Shown: positions 18,856-27,348 of the stretch, piece after piece
Position numbering within the stretch: position 1 is the first letter of the stretch
How the letters are laid out: each line of letters begins with the position of its first letter
From: Desulfuromonas sp.
GTDB taxonomy: Bacteria; Desulfobacterota; Desulfuromonadia; Desulfuromonadales; Geopsychrobacteraceae
Direction: 5' to 3'
Length of the DNA stretch: 64,000 nt
Assembly: GCA_002869695.1 (NCBI GenBank)
Contig: PKUD01000090.1
Coordinates: 21,146-85,145 of the forward strand
Program-made: the position numbers and the translations under genes
Notes under the pieces: generated by a model
Told to the model about the DNA's origin: nothing
The model's database searches: none
The model's input: the letters and a program-made list of their open reading frames with translations, nothing else

Positions 18856-19914
18856 TCAATTGTTATCGAACAAGACCAGATGTCTTACGTCAGGCTGTAT
18901 ACCAATCCGCTCCCCCGGCTGATGTTCGCAGTGGCTTGGCACCAGGGCCTGAACTCGCTCCCCGTTATCCAGCCTGAGGTTATAGAGGACGTTCGCCCCG
19001 CGGAAATTACGGCGCACGACCTCTGCCGTGATCGGGCTGTCTTCGGTATGGACGATATCTTCGGGGCGGATCAGCAGTTTGACGTTGCTGCCGGCGGGAT
19101 AAATGGTATTGAAATGTCCATGCAGGTAGCCGAGACAGGTCTCTACCCGCTGCCGGTCCTTGACTACCCCGGAGATCAGCGCTCCCTCGCCAATGAACTC
19201 GGCGATGCGCTGGTCAAGGGGCTGATGATAAAGATTGTACCCACTGTCCCACTGCTGAATTTCACCATTCTGCATGACCCCTATCCGGTCGGCCACGGCA
19301 AAGGCCTCATGCTGATTATGGGTCACGAACAGTGCCGTTGTGCCGTTCTCCTTGAGGATATCCCGAACCTCCATTGACAGTCGTTCCCGCAGGGCCACAT
19401 CGAGGTTGGAAAATGGCTCGTCCATCAAAAGCAATTGCGGCCGGGGCGCAAGGGCGCGGGCCAGAGCCACGCGCTGCTGCTGACCGCCGGAAATCTCATG
19501 TGGATATTTGTCATGTTCGGCGTGAAGCCCTACCAGTTCTAGAGCCTGATGGGTTCTCTGCTTGCATTCCTTGTGGCTAAGACCCCGCAAACCAAACCCG
19601 ACATTTTCTATGATTGAGAGGTGAGGAAAAAGGGCATAGTCCTGGAACACCATGCCGATCTTCCGCTTGGCCGGTGGCAATGACATGTGTGGGCTGCTGA
19701 CCGTTGTGCCGTTGAGCCGTACACACCCTTTCAGCAAGGGTTCGAACCCCGCAATAATCCTCAGCACCGTGGTCTTGCCGCAGCCGCTGGCGCCGAGCAG
19801 GCAACCGATTTCACCCTGCCTGAGGCTGAGAGACAGCTCGCGGACCACCAGTTGCCGGTCATAGGCCTGTGAGACCTCTTTCAGTTCAAGAACTGTATCT
19901 GCATGTTCGGTCAT
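18856..19914 (-). CDS. fbpC: Ferric iron ABC transporter ATP-binding protein (FbpC-like)
   Basis: A 352-residue ABC ATPase. Walker A GASGCGKTT (residues 41-49), Q-loop VFQDYALFPHLS, signature ISGGQQQRVALARAL, Walker B LLLMDEPFSNLD and a switch His (VTHNQHEAFA) are intact. The C-terminal third looks like a TOBE regulatory domain. Clustering with a two-domain FbpB-like permease and an FbpA-like binding protein under a Fur-like palindrome points to ferric iron uptake; thiamine or other substrates share this architecture, so specificity is inferred. It is the last gene of the operon, nine bases after the permease stop. Confidence 0.88.
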   Translation of the reverse strand: MTEHADTVLELKEVSQAYDRQLVVRELSLSLRQGEIGCLLGASGCGKTTVLRIIAGFEPLLKGCVRLNGTTVSSPHMSLPPAKRKIGMVFQDYALFPHLSIIENVGFGLRGLSHKECKQRTHQALELVGLHAEHDKYPHEISGGQQQRVALARALAPRPQLLLMDEPFSNLDVALRERLSMEVRDILKENGTTALFVTHNQHEAFAVADRIGVMQNGEIQQWDSGYNLYHQPLDQRIAEFIGEGALISGVVKDRQRVETCLGYLHGHFNTIYPAGSNVKLLIRPEDIVHTEDSPITAEVVRRNFRGANVLYNLRLDNGERVQALVPSHCEHQPGERIGIQPDVRHLVLFDNN

Positions 19915-19923
19915 TTGTTGCTC

Positions 19924-21543
19924 CTATTTTTCTGCACCCCGCATCAGCAGGATGATCGGGATCAGTCCGGTCAGCAGGAGGGTCAGGGCCGGCAGCGCGG
20001 CCCGCTCCCATTCCCCCTCTGAGGTCAGTTCGAAAATCTTGACCGCCAGTGTGTCCCAACCGAAGGGGCGAGTCATCAGGGTAATCGGCATCTCCTTCAT
20101 GACATCGACGAAAGTCAGGGTCAGCGCGGTGAAGATCCCACCCCGTAACATCGGCAGGTGAACCCGGAATAACAACTTCGGGCCGCGCAGGCCCATCAGT
20201 CGTGAGGCTTCGTCGATGTTGCCTGTCACCCGGTGCATGGCGCTGTCGATCGGCTTGAATCCAGCCGCCATGAAACGGATCATGTAGGCCAGCAGCATGA
20301 TGACGATAGTTCCCTGTAACAAAGGCGGCATTTCTATACCGAACTGCGCACGGCTCAAATCGATCAGCATGTTGTCCAGCCCGGCTAGCGGGATAAAGAT
20401 ACCGACTGCCAGGACCGTCCCGGGCAGAGCATAGCCAAGGGTCGCGATCCGTACCAGAAATCCGGTCAGGCGGTCCCGGTGGCGGCGCCCGGCGTAAGCC
20501 AGCAGCAGGGCAACAGTGCTGATCAGTAGCGCTGCTGCAACACCAAGCCCGAGCGAATGACCCAATAATTGCAGGTAACGCTGATCGAATTCCTCACGAA
20601 AGATGTCCAAAGTCCAGGCGAACAATTGCAGTGTCGGCAGCAGGAAAGCGATCAGCAGCACCGCCAGGGCATAGCAGCAAGCCAGATAACGTGGCCAGCC
20701 GTGCAGGACGATCCGCTCGGCCCGGACGGTCAGCCTGCTCTGGGTATATCGCATCCGCGATTTGACTCGTTGCTCGGCGATGATGAAGACGAAGACCAAC
20801 AGCACCAGCACGGAGGAGAGTTGTGCGGCAGCCGGAAGAGAGAAGAAACCGAACCAGGCCTTATAGATGGCGGTGGTGAACGTGTCGTAGTTGAAAATGG
20901 AGACCGCACCAAAATCGGCCATGGTCTCCATCAGCACCAGGGTCATGCCTCCGGCGATCCAGGGACGGGCCATCGGGAACACGACCCGGAAAAACCCTCT
21001 GAGTGGGCTGCAACCGAGGATTTCCGCGGCCTCAAGGCCGCGTTTACCCTGGGTCCGAAAGGCATTTCTGGCCAGCAGGTAGACATAGGGATAGAGCGCC
21101 AACGACATGACCAGAATCACACCCCAGGCGGAGCGGATGTCCGGCAGGCGAAATCCGCTCCCCAGCCATCCGCGCAGAAAGGTCTGGACCGGTCCGGAAA
21201 AATCGAACAGCCCGAGGAAGACAAAGGCGAGAACATAGGTCGGCATCGCCAGAGGGAGCAACAGTGCCCAGGAGAACAGCTTGCGCCCGGGAAAATCACA
21301 GGCTCCGGTCAGCCAGGCCAGGCTGACCCCCAGCAGCAAGGTCCCGGTGCCGACACCCAGCAGAAGCTTCAGACTGTTCAGCAGCAACAGGCTGAGCATG
21401 GTCTGCTGCAGATGCTGCCAGATATCCCAGGCCGGATCAAGCCAGGCCAGCAGCAGGACCGACAAAGGAACGATGACCAGAATAGCGACGAGACCGGTGA
21501 CCAGTTGCCATCCAGAAGGTTTTAACAGTTGCGGGGCGGCCAT
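19924..21543 (-). CDS. fbpB: Ferric iron ABC transporter permease (FbpB-like)
   Basis: A 539-residue inner-membrane permease made of two fused BPD_transp_1 units, the arrangement of FbpB/SfuB. Each half carries an EAA-type loop for contact with the ATPase: around residues 177-196 (EAAEILGCSPLRGFFRVVFP) and 442-462 (EASRLMGLRGPKLLFRVHLP). About 12 transmembrane segments are visible. It lies between the binding protein gene (59 bases upstream) and the ATPase. Confidence 0.88.
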   Translation of the reverse strand: MAAPQLLKPSGWQLVTGLVAILVIVPLSVLLLAWLDPAWDIWQHLQQTMLSLLLLNSLKLLLGVGTGTLLLGVSLAWLTGACDFPGRKLFSWALLLPLAMPTYVLAFVFLGLFDFSGPVQTFLRGWLGSGFRLPDIRSAWGVILVMSLALYPYVYLLARNAFRTQGKRGLEAAEILGCSPLRGFFRVVFPMARPWIAGGMTLVLMETMADFGAVSIFNYDTFTTAIYKAWFGFFSLPAAAQLSSVLVLLVFVFIIAEQRVKSRMRYTQSRLTVRAERIVLHGWPRYLACCYALAVLLIAFLLPTLQLFAWTLDIFREEFDQRYLQLLGHSLGLGVAAALLISTVALLLAYAGRRHRDRLTGFLVRIATLGYALPGTVLAVGIFIPLAGLDNMLIDLSRAQFGIEMPPLLQGTIVIMLLAYMIRFMAAGFKPIDSAMHRVTGNIDEASRLMGLRGPKLLFRVHLPMLRGGIFTALTLTFVDVMKEMPITLMTRPFGWDTLAVKIFELTSEGEWERAALPALTLLLTGLIPIILLMRGAEK

Positions 21544-21602
21544 TAGGAAGCCGCCCCGCTCTGGAAGATCGATCCTTTGTTCATGTTGACGCCTTTACAG
21601 GA

Positions 21603-22610
21603 TTAGCGGTAACCGGCGCGGTCCATCAGGCGAATTGCAGCGGTCTGCAATTCACCAGCCCTGGAGAGGTTGAACTGGCTTTGCTGAAAGTGGCCCCAGG
21701 CGTCCACTTCAGGATTGTTGGCGACGCGCGGGTTGACGGGATACTCGAGATTGGCGTCGGCATACAGGTTCTGTGCTTTCTCGGAGGAGAGCCACTCAAG
21801 GAATTTGATAGCTTCAGCACGGTTCTTGCCGTGTGTTGTGACGCCAGCACCTGACACATTGACATGAACGCCGCCGCTCTGCTGATTCGGCCAGTAAAGG
21901 GCCAGCTTGAGATCCGGGTTCTTGCGCAGCAGGCGACCGAAATAGTAGGTATTGACAATACCGACATCACCCTGCCCGGCAACGATGGCTTCCATGACCT
22001 TGGTATCGTTGGAAAAAGGCGGAGCGGCCAGGTTCGCGACCCAGGATCGCACCAGTTGCTCGGTCAGTTTTTCGCCATGTTCTGCAATCAGCATTGCGAC
22101 CAGTGACTGGTTATAGACCTTCTTCGAGGTTCTCAGCAGAAGACGGTTGTTCCAGTGAGCGTCGCCGAGGGACTCATACGTGGAGAGTTCCTGCGGATTG
22201 ACCCGCTCGGTGCTGTAGACGATCGTTCTTGCTCTTAACGAAAGTCCAAACCACCGGCTCTGTGGGTCGCGAAGATGTTCGGGAACATTATTCCCAAGAG
22301 TTGCCGATGTGACCGGCAGCAGCAGCCCCTCATTGGCCGCATGCCAGAGGTTGCCGGCATCGACCGTGATCAGCAGATCGGCACGGGTATTTTTACCTTC
22401 TGCTTTCAATCGCTGCAGCAGGGGACCGGCCTTGTCGGTGACAAAGGTTATTTCGGTTCCGGTTTCCTTCTTATAGGCTTCGAACAGGGGCTTGATCAGA
22501 TGCTCTTTGCGGGCTGAGTAGACGACCAGTTCAGCAGCAAGCGCCTGGCCAAGGGGAACCGTGAGAAAAATTAAAATTACCAGCAGAACAGTTTTGCGCA
22601 GATTGTACAT
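21603..22610 (-). CDS. fbpA: Iron ABC transporter substrate-binding protein (FbpA-like)
   Basis: A 335-residue periplasmic binding protein. Signal peptide at residues 1-23 (cleavage near GQALA|AEL). The mature start ELVVYSARKEHLIKPLFEAY, the ADLLITVDAGNLW segment and QGDVGIVNTYYFGR with paired tyrosines in the second lobe are typical of FbpA/FutA ferric-binding proteins. ATG 22610 gives a clean signal peptide; longer frames to 22664 add charged residues and run across the Fur-like palindrome. It is the first gene of the operon. Confidence 0.88.
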   Translation of the reverse strand: MYNLRKTVLLVILIFLTVPLGQALAAELVVYSARKEHLIKPLFEAYKKETGTEITFVTDKAGPLLQRLKAEGKNTRADLLITVDAGNLWHAANEGLLLPVTSATLGNNVPEHLRDPQSRWFGLSLRARTIVYSTERVNPQELSTYESLGDAHWNNRLLLRTSKKVYNQSLVAMLIAEHGEKLTEQLVRSWVANLAAPPFSNDTKVMEAIVAGQGDVGIVNTYYFGRLLRKNPDLKLALYWPNQQSGGVHVNVSGAGVTTHGKNRAEAIKFLEWLSSEKAQNLYADANLEYPVNPRVANNPEVDAWGHFQQSQFNLSRAGELQTAAIRLMDRAGYR

Positions 22611-22638
22611 TGTCTTTTCTTCTCCCATTTTGATGATT

Positions 22639-22655
22639 ATGAAAACCGTTTTCAT
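22639..22655. promoter_or_regulatory. Fur-box-like palindrome upstream of fbpA
   Basis: ATGAAAAC-C-GTTTTCAT is a perfect 8-1-8 inverted repeat within ATTATGAAAACCGTTTTCAT, 28 bases before the fbpA start. It resembles Fur operators in symmetry and AT-rich arms, and the position fits iron repression. The regulator is inferred. Confidence 0.5.
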
Positions 22656-22774
22656 TATACGCAAAAGGGAGCCGTGACTGTCAAGTAAATACTACTACAG
22701 GAGTCAAGAATTATATTAACTATATATTACCAATTCAGTAATGAATAGAGGGGACTTAGAAGATATTTTAATAT

Positions 22775-22808
22775 CAGTGCGCCAGACGCTAAGGCGTCTG
22801 GCGCACTG
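22775..22808 (-). terminator. Perfect 15-bp stem-loop after the DUF5666 gene
   Basis: CAGTGCGCCAGACGC (22775-22789) pairs perfectly with GCGTCTGGCGCACTG (22794-22808) around TAAG, six bases after the stop codon at 22814. On the minus strand an A/T-rich run without a long T-tract follows, so it is a terminator or mRNA-stabilising hairpin. Its GGCGTCTGGCG core also occurs in the ends of the long repeats. Confidence 0.65.
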
Positions 22809-22813
22809 CCTGG

Positions 22814-24292
22814 TCAATCGGCCAGTTCGAGTTCGATCTGATCCCACTCGTTGTCTCTGTAACGGGCCTTGACGATGTCCCCAACCTTCAGGCTGGCAAA
22901 GAAGCTCGCGCGAGTGACCTCTGCGTCCTCGATCTCGAAGTCGCTGTCACCAGGTGCGTCGCTCATGGTCGAAGTATCAACTACAATCACGCCGTTGGCT
23001 CCATCCAGGTCAAGGATTTCCACCAATGGAGCGGCGATCCGTACCACCGGTGCCTGGAAGATCTGGCGGTCAGGGTCGCCCGCATCATCTTCGGCACGGG
23101 TTGCCAACAGGTTCGCTCCAGCGAGCTGGCGGGCTCGTACCTTGAACTCTCCGGGACCTTCTCCGCCTGTGGTCTCGTCACGGGTCAGGGCACTATCAAT
23201 GATGATGGTCAGGTTCGGGCCATCCGGATTGTCGATAGTCAGTTCATTGCCGACTCTGTTGCCCGGCCCCTCGTAACGAAAACTACTCTTGAATTTGACT
23301 TTTTCAGCCAGCAGGACGCCACCGGAAATCGGTCCTTCGGCTTCAACTTTCACGCCGTTGATCAGCTCAGTTTCATCACCACCCAGGAACTGTGCGGCTG
23401 CATAATTGACCAGCTGTCCCCTGACCTTGAAAGTTTTAGCGCTGGTGTCCAGGTCGACAATCAGTCCTTCAACTTCGAATTCAGGGTGGTCGTCGAAACC
23501 GCTTTTCACCTCGACACCTGTTGCGACGAAAGTTTCTGCCGCATTCAGGTTGCCTTTAACTTCTACCAGTGATCCTTCCACGAGGAGACCGTCACGCGGG
23601 GTCACGTTGCTGTAGTCGACCAGTTGACTGCCGATCATAAAGGTAGGCGCGGAGAGGCTGACCGCCTTGCCGGTCAGTTCAAACGCATCGGCGGGCAGAC
23701 CGGTAGCACTGTTGGCTTTCCACTCGATATAGCTGGCCTGAACCTTTCCATTGCCGTCGGGCAGTCCGTGAACTTCAATCACCATGCCGTTGGCCAGGGT
23801 ACCGAGATTGCTATTGAGAACCGTGTCGTCAACAACCGTCATGCCGGGTGCGGCAATAACCATCTGTCCGAGGACGGTGAAAGTATAAACCTCACCTGCC
23901 TGGTTGAGGTTGGCGACGGGACCGTCCAAGGTACTGTCAACGAAAACTCTTGTTGCCGTGCCGTTGCCATTGTCATCAATGGAACCCTCGATTTCGACTT
24001 CCATCCCCCGGCTGAGATGATCCTCGTTGTTGGTGTTGGTCAGTTCGAACTCTGTACCGTCTTCAATTTCAAGGGTAGCCCCCCCGGTATGGAACCGCAC
24101 ACCGTTGACAATGATACTACCGAAACCGGTGATTTGTCCGGCAGAAACACTGGCAGAAGGGGATGATGGTGTGGACCCGTCCGAAGAACCGCCTCCCCCG
24201 CATCCGGTCAGACCGATTATCATGACGCTGATAAGGGTCATAAGAGACAAGGGAACCAATCGACTCAAATTGCTAAATAATGCTGCTTTCAT
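22814..24292 (-). CDS. DUF5666-domain lipoprotein 1
   Basis: A 492-residue exported lipoprotein. The signal peptide ends in a lipobox (GLTGC, about residues 29-33) followed by a Gly/Ser linker. The rest is a chain of repeated small beta-rich modules of the DUF5666 type, each with a pattern like GFGSIIVNGVRF, then EVEGxxxD and VDGPVxxL; at least five can be traced. It ends RYRDNEWDQIELELAD, almost the same as its neighbour (HRDNEWDQLDLED), so the two are paralogues. ATG 24292 has AAAGGAG seven bases upstream. Function unknown; it is third in the DUF6502-DUF5666-DUF5666 cluster, 76 bases after the previous stop. Confidence 0.8.
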   Translation of the reverse strand: MKAALFSNLSRLVPLSLMTLISVMIIGLTGCGGGGSSDGSTPSSPSASVSAGQITGFGSIIVNGVRFHTGGATLEIEDGTEFELTNTNNEDHLSRGMEVEIEGSIDDNGNGTATRVFVDSTLDGPVANLNQAGEVYTFTVLGQMVIAAPGMTVVDDTVLNSNLGTLANGMVIEVHGLPDGNGKVQASYIEWKANSATGLPADAFELTGKAVSLSAPTFMIGSQLVDYSNVTPRDGLLVEGSLVEVKGNLNAAETFVATGVEVKSGFDDHPEFEVEGLIVDLDTSAKTFKVRGQLVNYAAAQFLGGDETELINGVKVEAEGPISGGVLLAEKVKFKSSFRYEGPGNRVGNELTIDNPDGPNLTIIIDSALTRDETTGGEGPGEFKVRARQLAGANLLATRAEDDAGDPDRQIFQAPVVRIAAPLVEILDLDGANGVIVVDTSTMSDAPGDSDFEIEDAEVTRASFFASLKVGDIVKARYRDNEWDQIELELAD

Positions 24293-24368
24293 GATGGAAC
24301 TCCTTTCTATGTCAATGTGCGCTCTTCGCACGCTTGGTCATGACGAACATGACATCCTGTGGTTATTT

Positions 24369-25802
24369 TCAGTCTTCCAGATCTAACTGATCCCACTCGT
24401 TGTCTCTGTGACGAGCCTTGACCAGTGTGCTGCTGTTGGCCTGCAGTTCGGCAAAAAACTCGGTCAGGGTGATTTGGACATCCTCTCTCGACAGATCCGG
24501 ACCAACGGCATCGATATTGACTCCGAGAATGTTGATAATTGTTCCATTAGTGTTTTCCACCGGCCCCTGTAGAATCATTCTGTCATCAGGTGTCTCTTCG
24601 CGGAACCGGGTCGCGAGTACACTTCCAACTGCACCGGCGAGTATCCGGCCTTCCACCCTGACATAATCTCCGCTGAGAAGATCGGCGAAGGGAGTGTCCT
24701 CTTCGGTCACTGCCGGGTCGACACGGACCTCGACGGTTGTCGTTCCACTCAGGTCGTCCGGGTAAGTCATGGTAAAACTGCTGCCGGATACGCCAGACAC
24801 AGGACCCTCCAACTTCAGGTTCTCTTTGAGCTCAATCTTTTCGGCCGAGATAATACCGCCGACCAAAGACCCTTCGGCTTCGATCTTGACCCCGTTCAGC
24901 AGGTCTTCCGCGGCCCCACCAGAAAACTTGGTTGCCGCGCTGTATTGAACAGTCTGGCCGTTGACCAGAAACGTCTCACCGGCTGTAATCGGACCACTCA
25001 CGGCCGAAACGAAACCCTCGACCTCAGCATAATCGGCGGCGTCGATACTCAATCCGGCGGCTTCCAGGTTGACCGAAGTGGCATTCAGTGTTTTGCTGCC
25101 AGAGTTGTAGCTGGTCCCTTCAGCCTTTACGGTATCGCCATCCTGCAATGCTGGCATGCTGCTTCCGGTTACCGTCAGGTTCCCAATGGTGAAGGTGCTG
25201 GAATTAACCACCTTGACGGTTCCGACGACCTCGAACATCCCGGCCGGTTTCACTTCGACATAGGTCGCTTCGATCTGCCCGTCAGCCCGACGGAAGCCGC
25301 TGATCTCAACGAAACCATTGCTCGAATCGATGTTGGCAAAGGTCAGTGTGTCATCGAATTTCGTCAGGCCATCTTCAACAACCACCTGCTGGGCAAGAAT
25401 GGTCAGAACCTTGATCGAGGCTGATTCTGAGGTGGAGGAATCAATGGTTCCTTCCACGAGATCATGAAAAACAATTTCACTCGCCTGGCCGGTCAGACCA
25501 CCTTCATCCAGGTTGCCCTTGACCTCAAGGACCATGCCGACCCGGGTCGACTGTTCGACTTCGCTGAGGACCTCTATCTCTCCATCGCGCTCGAACGTTG
25601 CCCCCGCAACGCTGTATTCGACACCGTTGACGAAAATACTGCCCTTGGCAGTGACGCTCCCCGCTGCGATGACACCGGTACCGCCGATCCCGCCGTCGGC
25701 GAGGGAGGTACCGCCCCCTCCAACGTCACATGCTGACAGAGATCCGAGCAGGAAAGCCGCCATTGCTGCCCAGATTCCCAACCTTGAATATCTCCGTATC
25801 AT
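24369..25802 (-). CDS. DUF5666-domain lipoprotein 2
   Basis: A 477-residue exported lipoprotein. Lipobox SLSAC near residues 21-25, then a Gly-rich linker. Repeated DUF5666 modules follow (for example AKGSIFVNGVEYSVAGA, VEGFVSAVSGPI, VEGRILAGAVGS). C-terminal acidic end DNEWDQLDLED matches the downstream paralogue. Its ATG overlaps the stop of the DUF6502 gene (ATGA, 25799-25802), so translation is coupled to the putative regulator. Outer-leaflet or periplasmic location is inferred from the lipobox; no enzymatic motif is visible. Confidence 0.8.
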   Translation of the reverse strand: MIRRYSRLGIWAAMAAFLLGSLSACDVGGGGTSLADGGIGGTGVIAAGSVTAKGSIFVNGVEYSVAGATFERDGEIEVLSEVEQSTRVGMVLEVKGNLDEGGLTGQASEIVFHDLVEGTIDSSTSESASIKVLTILAQQVVVEDGLTKFDDTLTFANIDSSNGFVEISGFRRADGQIEATYVEVKPAGMFEVVGTVKVVNSSTFTIGNLTVTGSSMPALQDGDTVKAEGTSYNSGSKTLNATSVNLEAAGLSIDAADYAEVEGFVSAVSGPITAGETFLVNGQTVQYSAATKFSGGAAEDLLNGVKIEAEGSLVGGIISAEKIELKENLKLEGPVSGVSGSSFTMTYPDDLSGTTTVEVRVDPAVTEEDTPFADLLSGDYVRVEGRILAGAVGSVLATRFREETPDDRMILQGPVENTNGTIINILGVNIDAVGPDLSREDVQITLTEFFAELQANSSTLVKARHRDNEWDQLDLED

Positions 25803-26638
25803 GATGAATTCCTTTCCTTATTGAGTTTCTGGGCTTCGCCAAGATCATTGTCAAAATAATAGATTCCCACACCGGCTCTCCAACGTCCTTCCCCATCCAT
25901 CTCTGGATTCAGATCCCGGTCGCAGCCGGACAGGAATCGATCGAACTCTTCAAGGAGCTGCTGGTTTTTCTCGGCTGCCATTTTTTTGAACTTTACTACC
26001 GCTTCAAACGGCAGATTGTCATAGGCGACCTTGCGCTGGTAGAGCGGACCCTGCGGATCCGCTGTCAGGTTACGGTCAATCGTTCGAATCAGATCACCGA
26101 CGTCCGTCCCGAGGATCTCCAGTTTCTCGTGAACATCGGCCTGAGGCACGTAGGCGCGGGTCAACAGTTTCACCCTGCCGTGCTCGGTAAGTTCAACGGC
26201 GCCGACCCGCACCAGTTCATCAAGAATGGCACGGGTCGGGACATCACCGCTGAAGTGTTTGACCAGATCAGTGAAAGTCACCTGGCCATGCTCGATGGGC
26301 AGCTCAAGTGGTCGCCCTGATTTATCATGAAACCGGTCCCGGCGAACCCAGGCGGAGATGACCCGAGCCGCACGATTGTAGCGTGAGCCCGTATCGCGTC
26401 CCTGATCAAAATCGAGGTTGCGGAGGCGATGTACTTCCTTGCGGGAAAGACCGGTGATTATTGATGCACGGCTGTCACTCGGCTTACGCCCTTCAATAGC
26501 GAATTCCTTGATCGCCAGATCGACATAAAGCCAGCGCGCCAATTCGGCAAAAGTTCCGAAAGGGATACCGTTTCGCAGCAGCATACGAATTAACGGGCGA
26601 AGCAGTTTGGTGATAGCACGAGAGATTGCGTCCTGCAT
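25799..26638 (-). CDS. DUF6502-family protein, putative DNA-binding regulator
   Basis: A 279-residue cytoplasmic protein recognised as DUF6502-like. The N-terminal part (residues 1-60) is helical with repeated basic residues, followed by SRASIITGLSRKEVHRLRNL (about 54-73), which reads like a helix-turn-helix, and a winged-helix-like segment VTFTDLVKHFSG. These suggest nucleic-acid binding, but no function is established. ATG 26638 is chosen because AAAAGGAGCAAGAC precedes it. It heads the operon with the two DUF5666 lipoproteins; the promoter overlaps a palindrome, so autoregulation is possible. Confidence 0.7.
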   Translation of the reverse strand: MQDAISRAITKLLRPLIRMLLRNGIPFGTFAELARWLYVDLAIKEFAIEGRKPSDSRASIITGLSRKEVHRLRNLDFDQGRDTGSRYNRAARVISAWVRRDRFHDKSGRPLELPIEHGQVTFTDLVKHFSGDVPTRAILDELVRVGAVELTEHGRVKLLTRAYVPQADVHEKLEILGTDVGDLIRTIDRNLTADPQGPLYQRKVAYDNLPFEAVVKFKKMAAEKNQQLLEEFDRFLSGCDRDLNPEMDGEGRWRAGVGIYYFDNDLGEAQKLNKERNSS

Positions 26639-26648
26639 GTCTTGCTCC

Positions 26649-26687
26649 TTTTGGGAATATAATCCCAAAAACAGGAAAGGGAGTCAA
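26649..26687 (-). promoter_or_regulatory. Promoter with overlapping palindrome upstream of the DUF6502 gene
   Basis: On the minus strand TTGACT (26687-26682), a 17-base spacer and GATTAT (26664-26659) form a promoter. The inverted repeat TTTTGGGA-N6-TCCCAAAA (26649-26670) covers the -10 region, the usual position of a repressor operator. Confidence 0.55.
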
Positions 26688-26699
26688 GCGAAAAATGAC

Positions 26700-27348
26700 T
26701 AATGTGGTCATTAATATGGAAATATGCGATTATTCAGCCGCTTGGGAGATTCTTATTATAGAAAATGAGGAATGAATCGATGTTAAAATCCAACGTTAAC
26801 CAGAGAACGACTAAACATTTTACGATGGACTACAACCTCGAGAAACAATTCTGCGGGGTTTGTCATCTAAAAGTCGCTTCCGATAGATGACTGCTTTGGG
26901 TGCCATCCTGACGTTAAAAACCAATGAGGCTACTATCAATTTTCGCTAAGCTATAGAGTGTGACCATGGGGCAGGTCGGCATGATGAACTGATGACAGAA
27001 ATTTTCGAGCCGATCAACTTAATTTCACATAGTATATAAGCTGACAGCGGTCACTTTTTCTGGAATGGCTGCTGTTGTTTTAATAGGTCTAAGAGGGAAT
27101 CTGTGCGCATACGAAGAATCCGCTACTGATTTCGCTCAGCGGGTCGGGACACGCCTGAGTTATAAAAAAAGACCCTAGGAGGACGACATGAGCAGCAAGC
27201 GTTTTGGTACTTTGGGGCACTGTGAGGCATAGGCCTGGGGGACTTACTAAGGGGGTTATATTGTTCAAGACGAGAAAAAGCGGTGTGCCCTGGAATTACA
27301 GGACTATTGTCCTCAGATTCCCCCCGGAGTTTGTTAAATTGACGCCTG
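26700..27348. other. Intergenic stretch without recognised gene
   Basis: About 650 bases between the DUF6502 promoter and the end of the SGNH-domain gene. A 14-codon frame with an AGGAGG site at 27178-27183 (starting ATGAGCAGCAAG near 27188) is present but too short to call. No tRNA, repeat or terminator with a T-run is evident. Confidence 0.5.
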
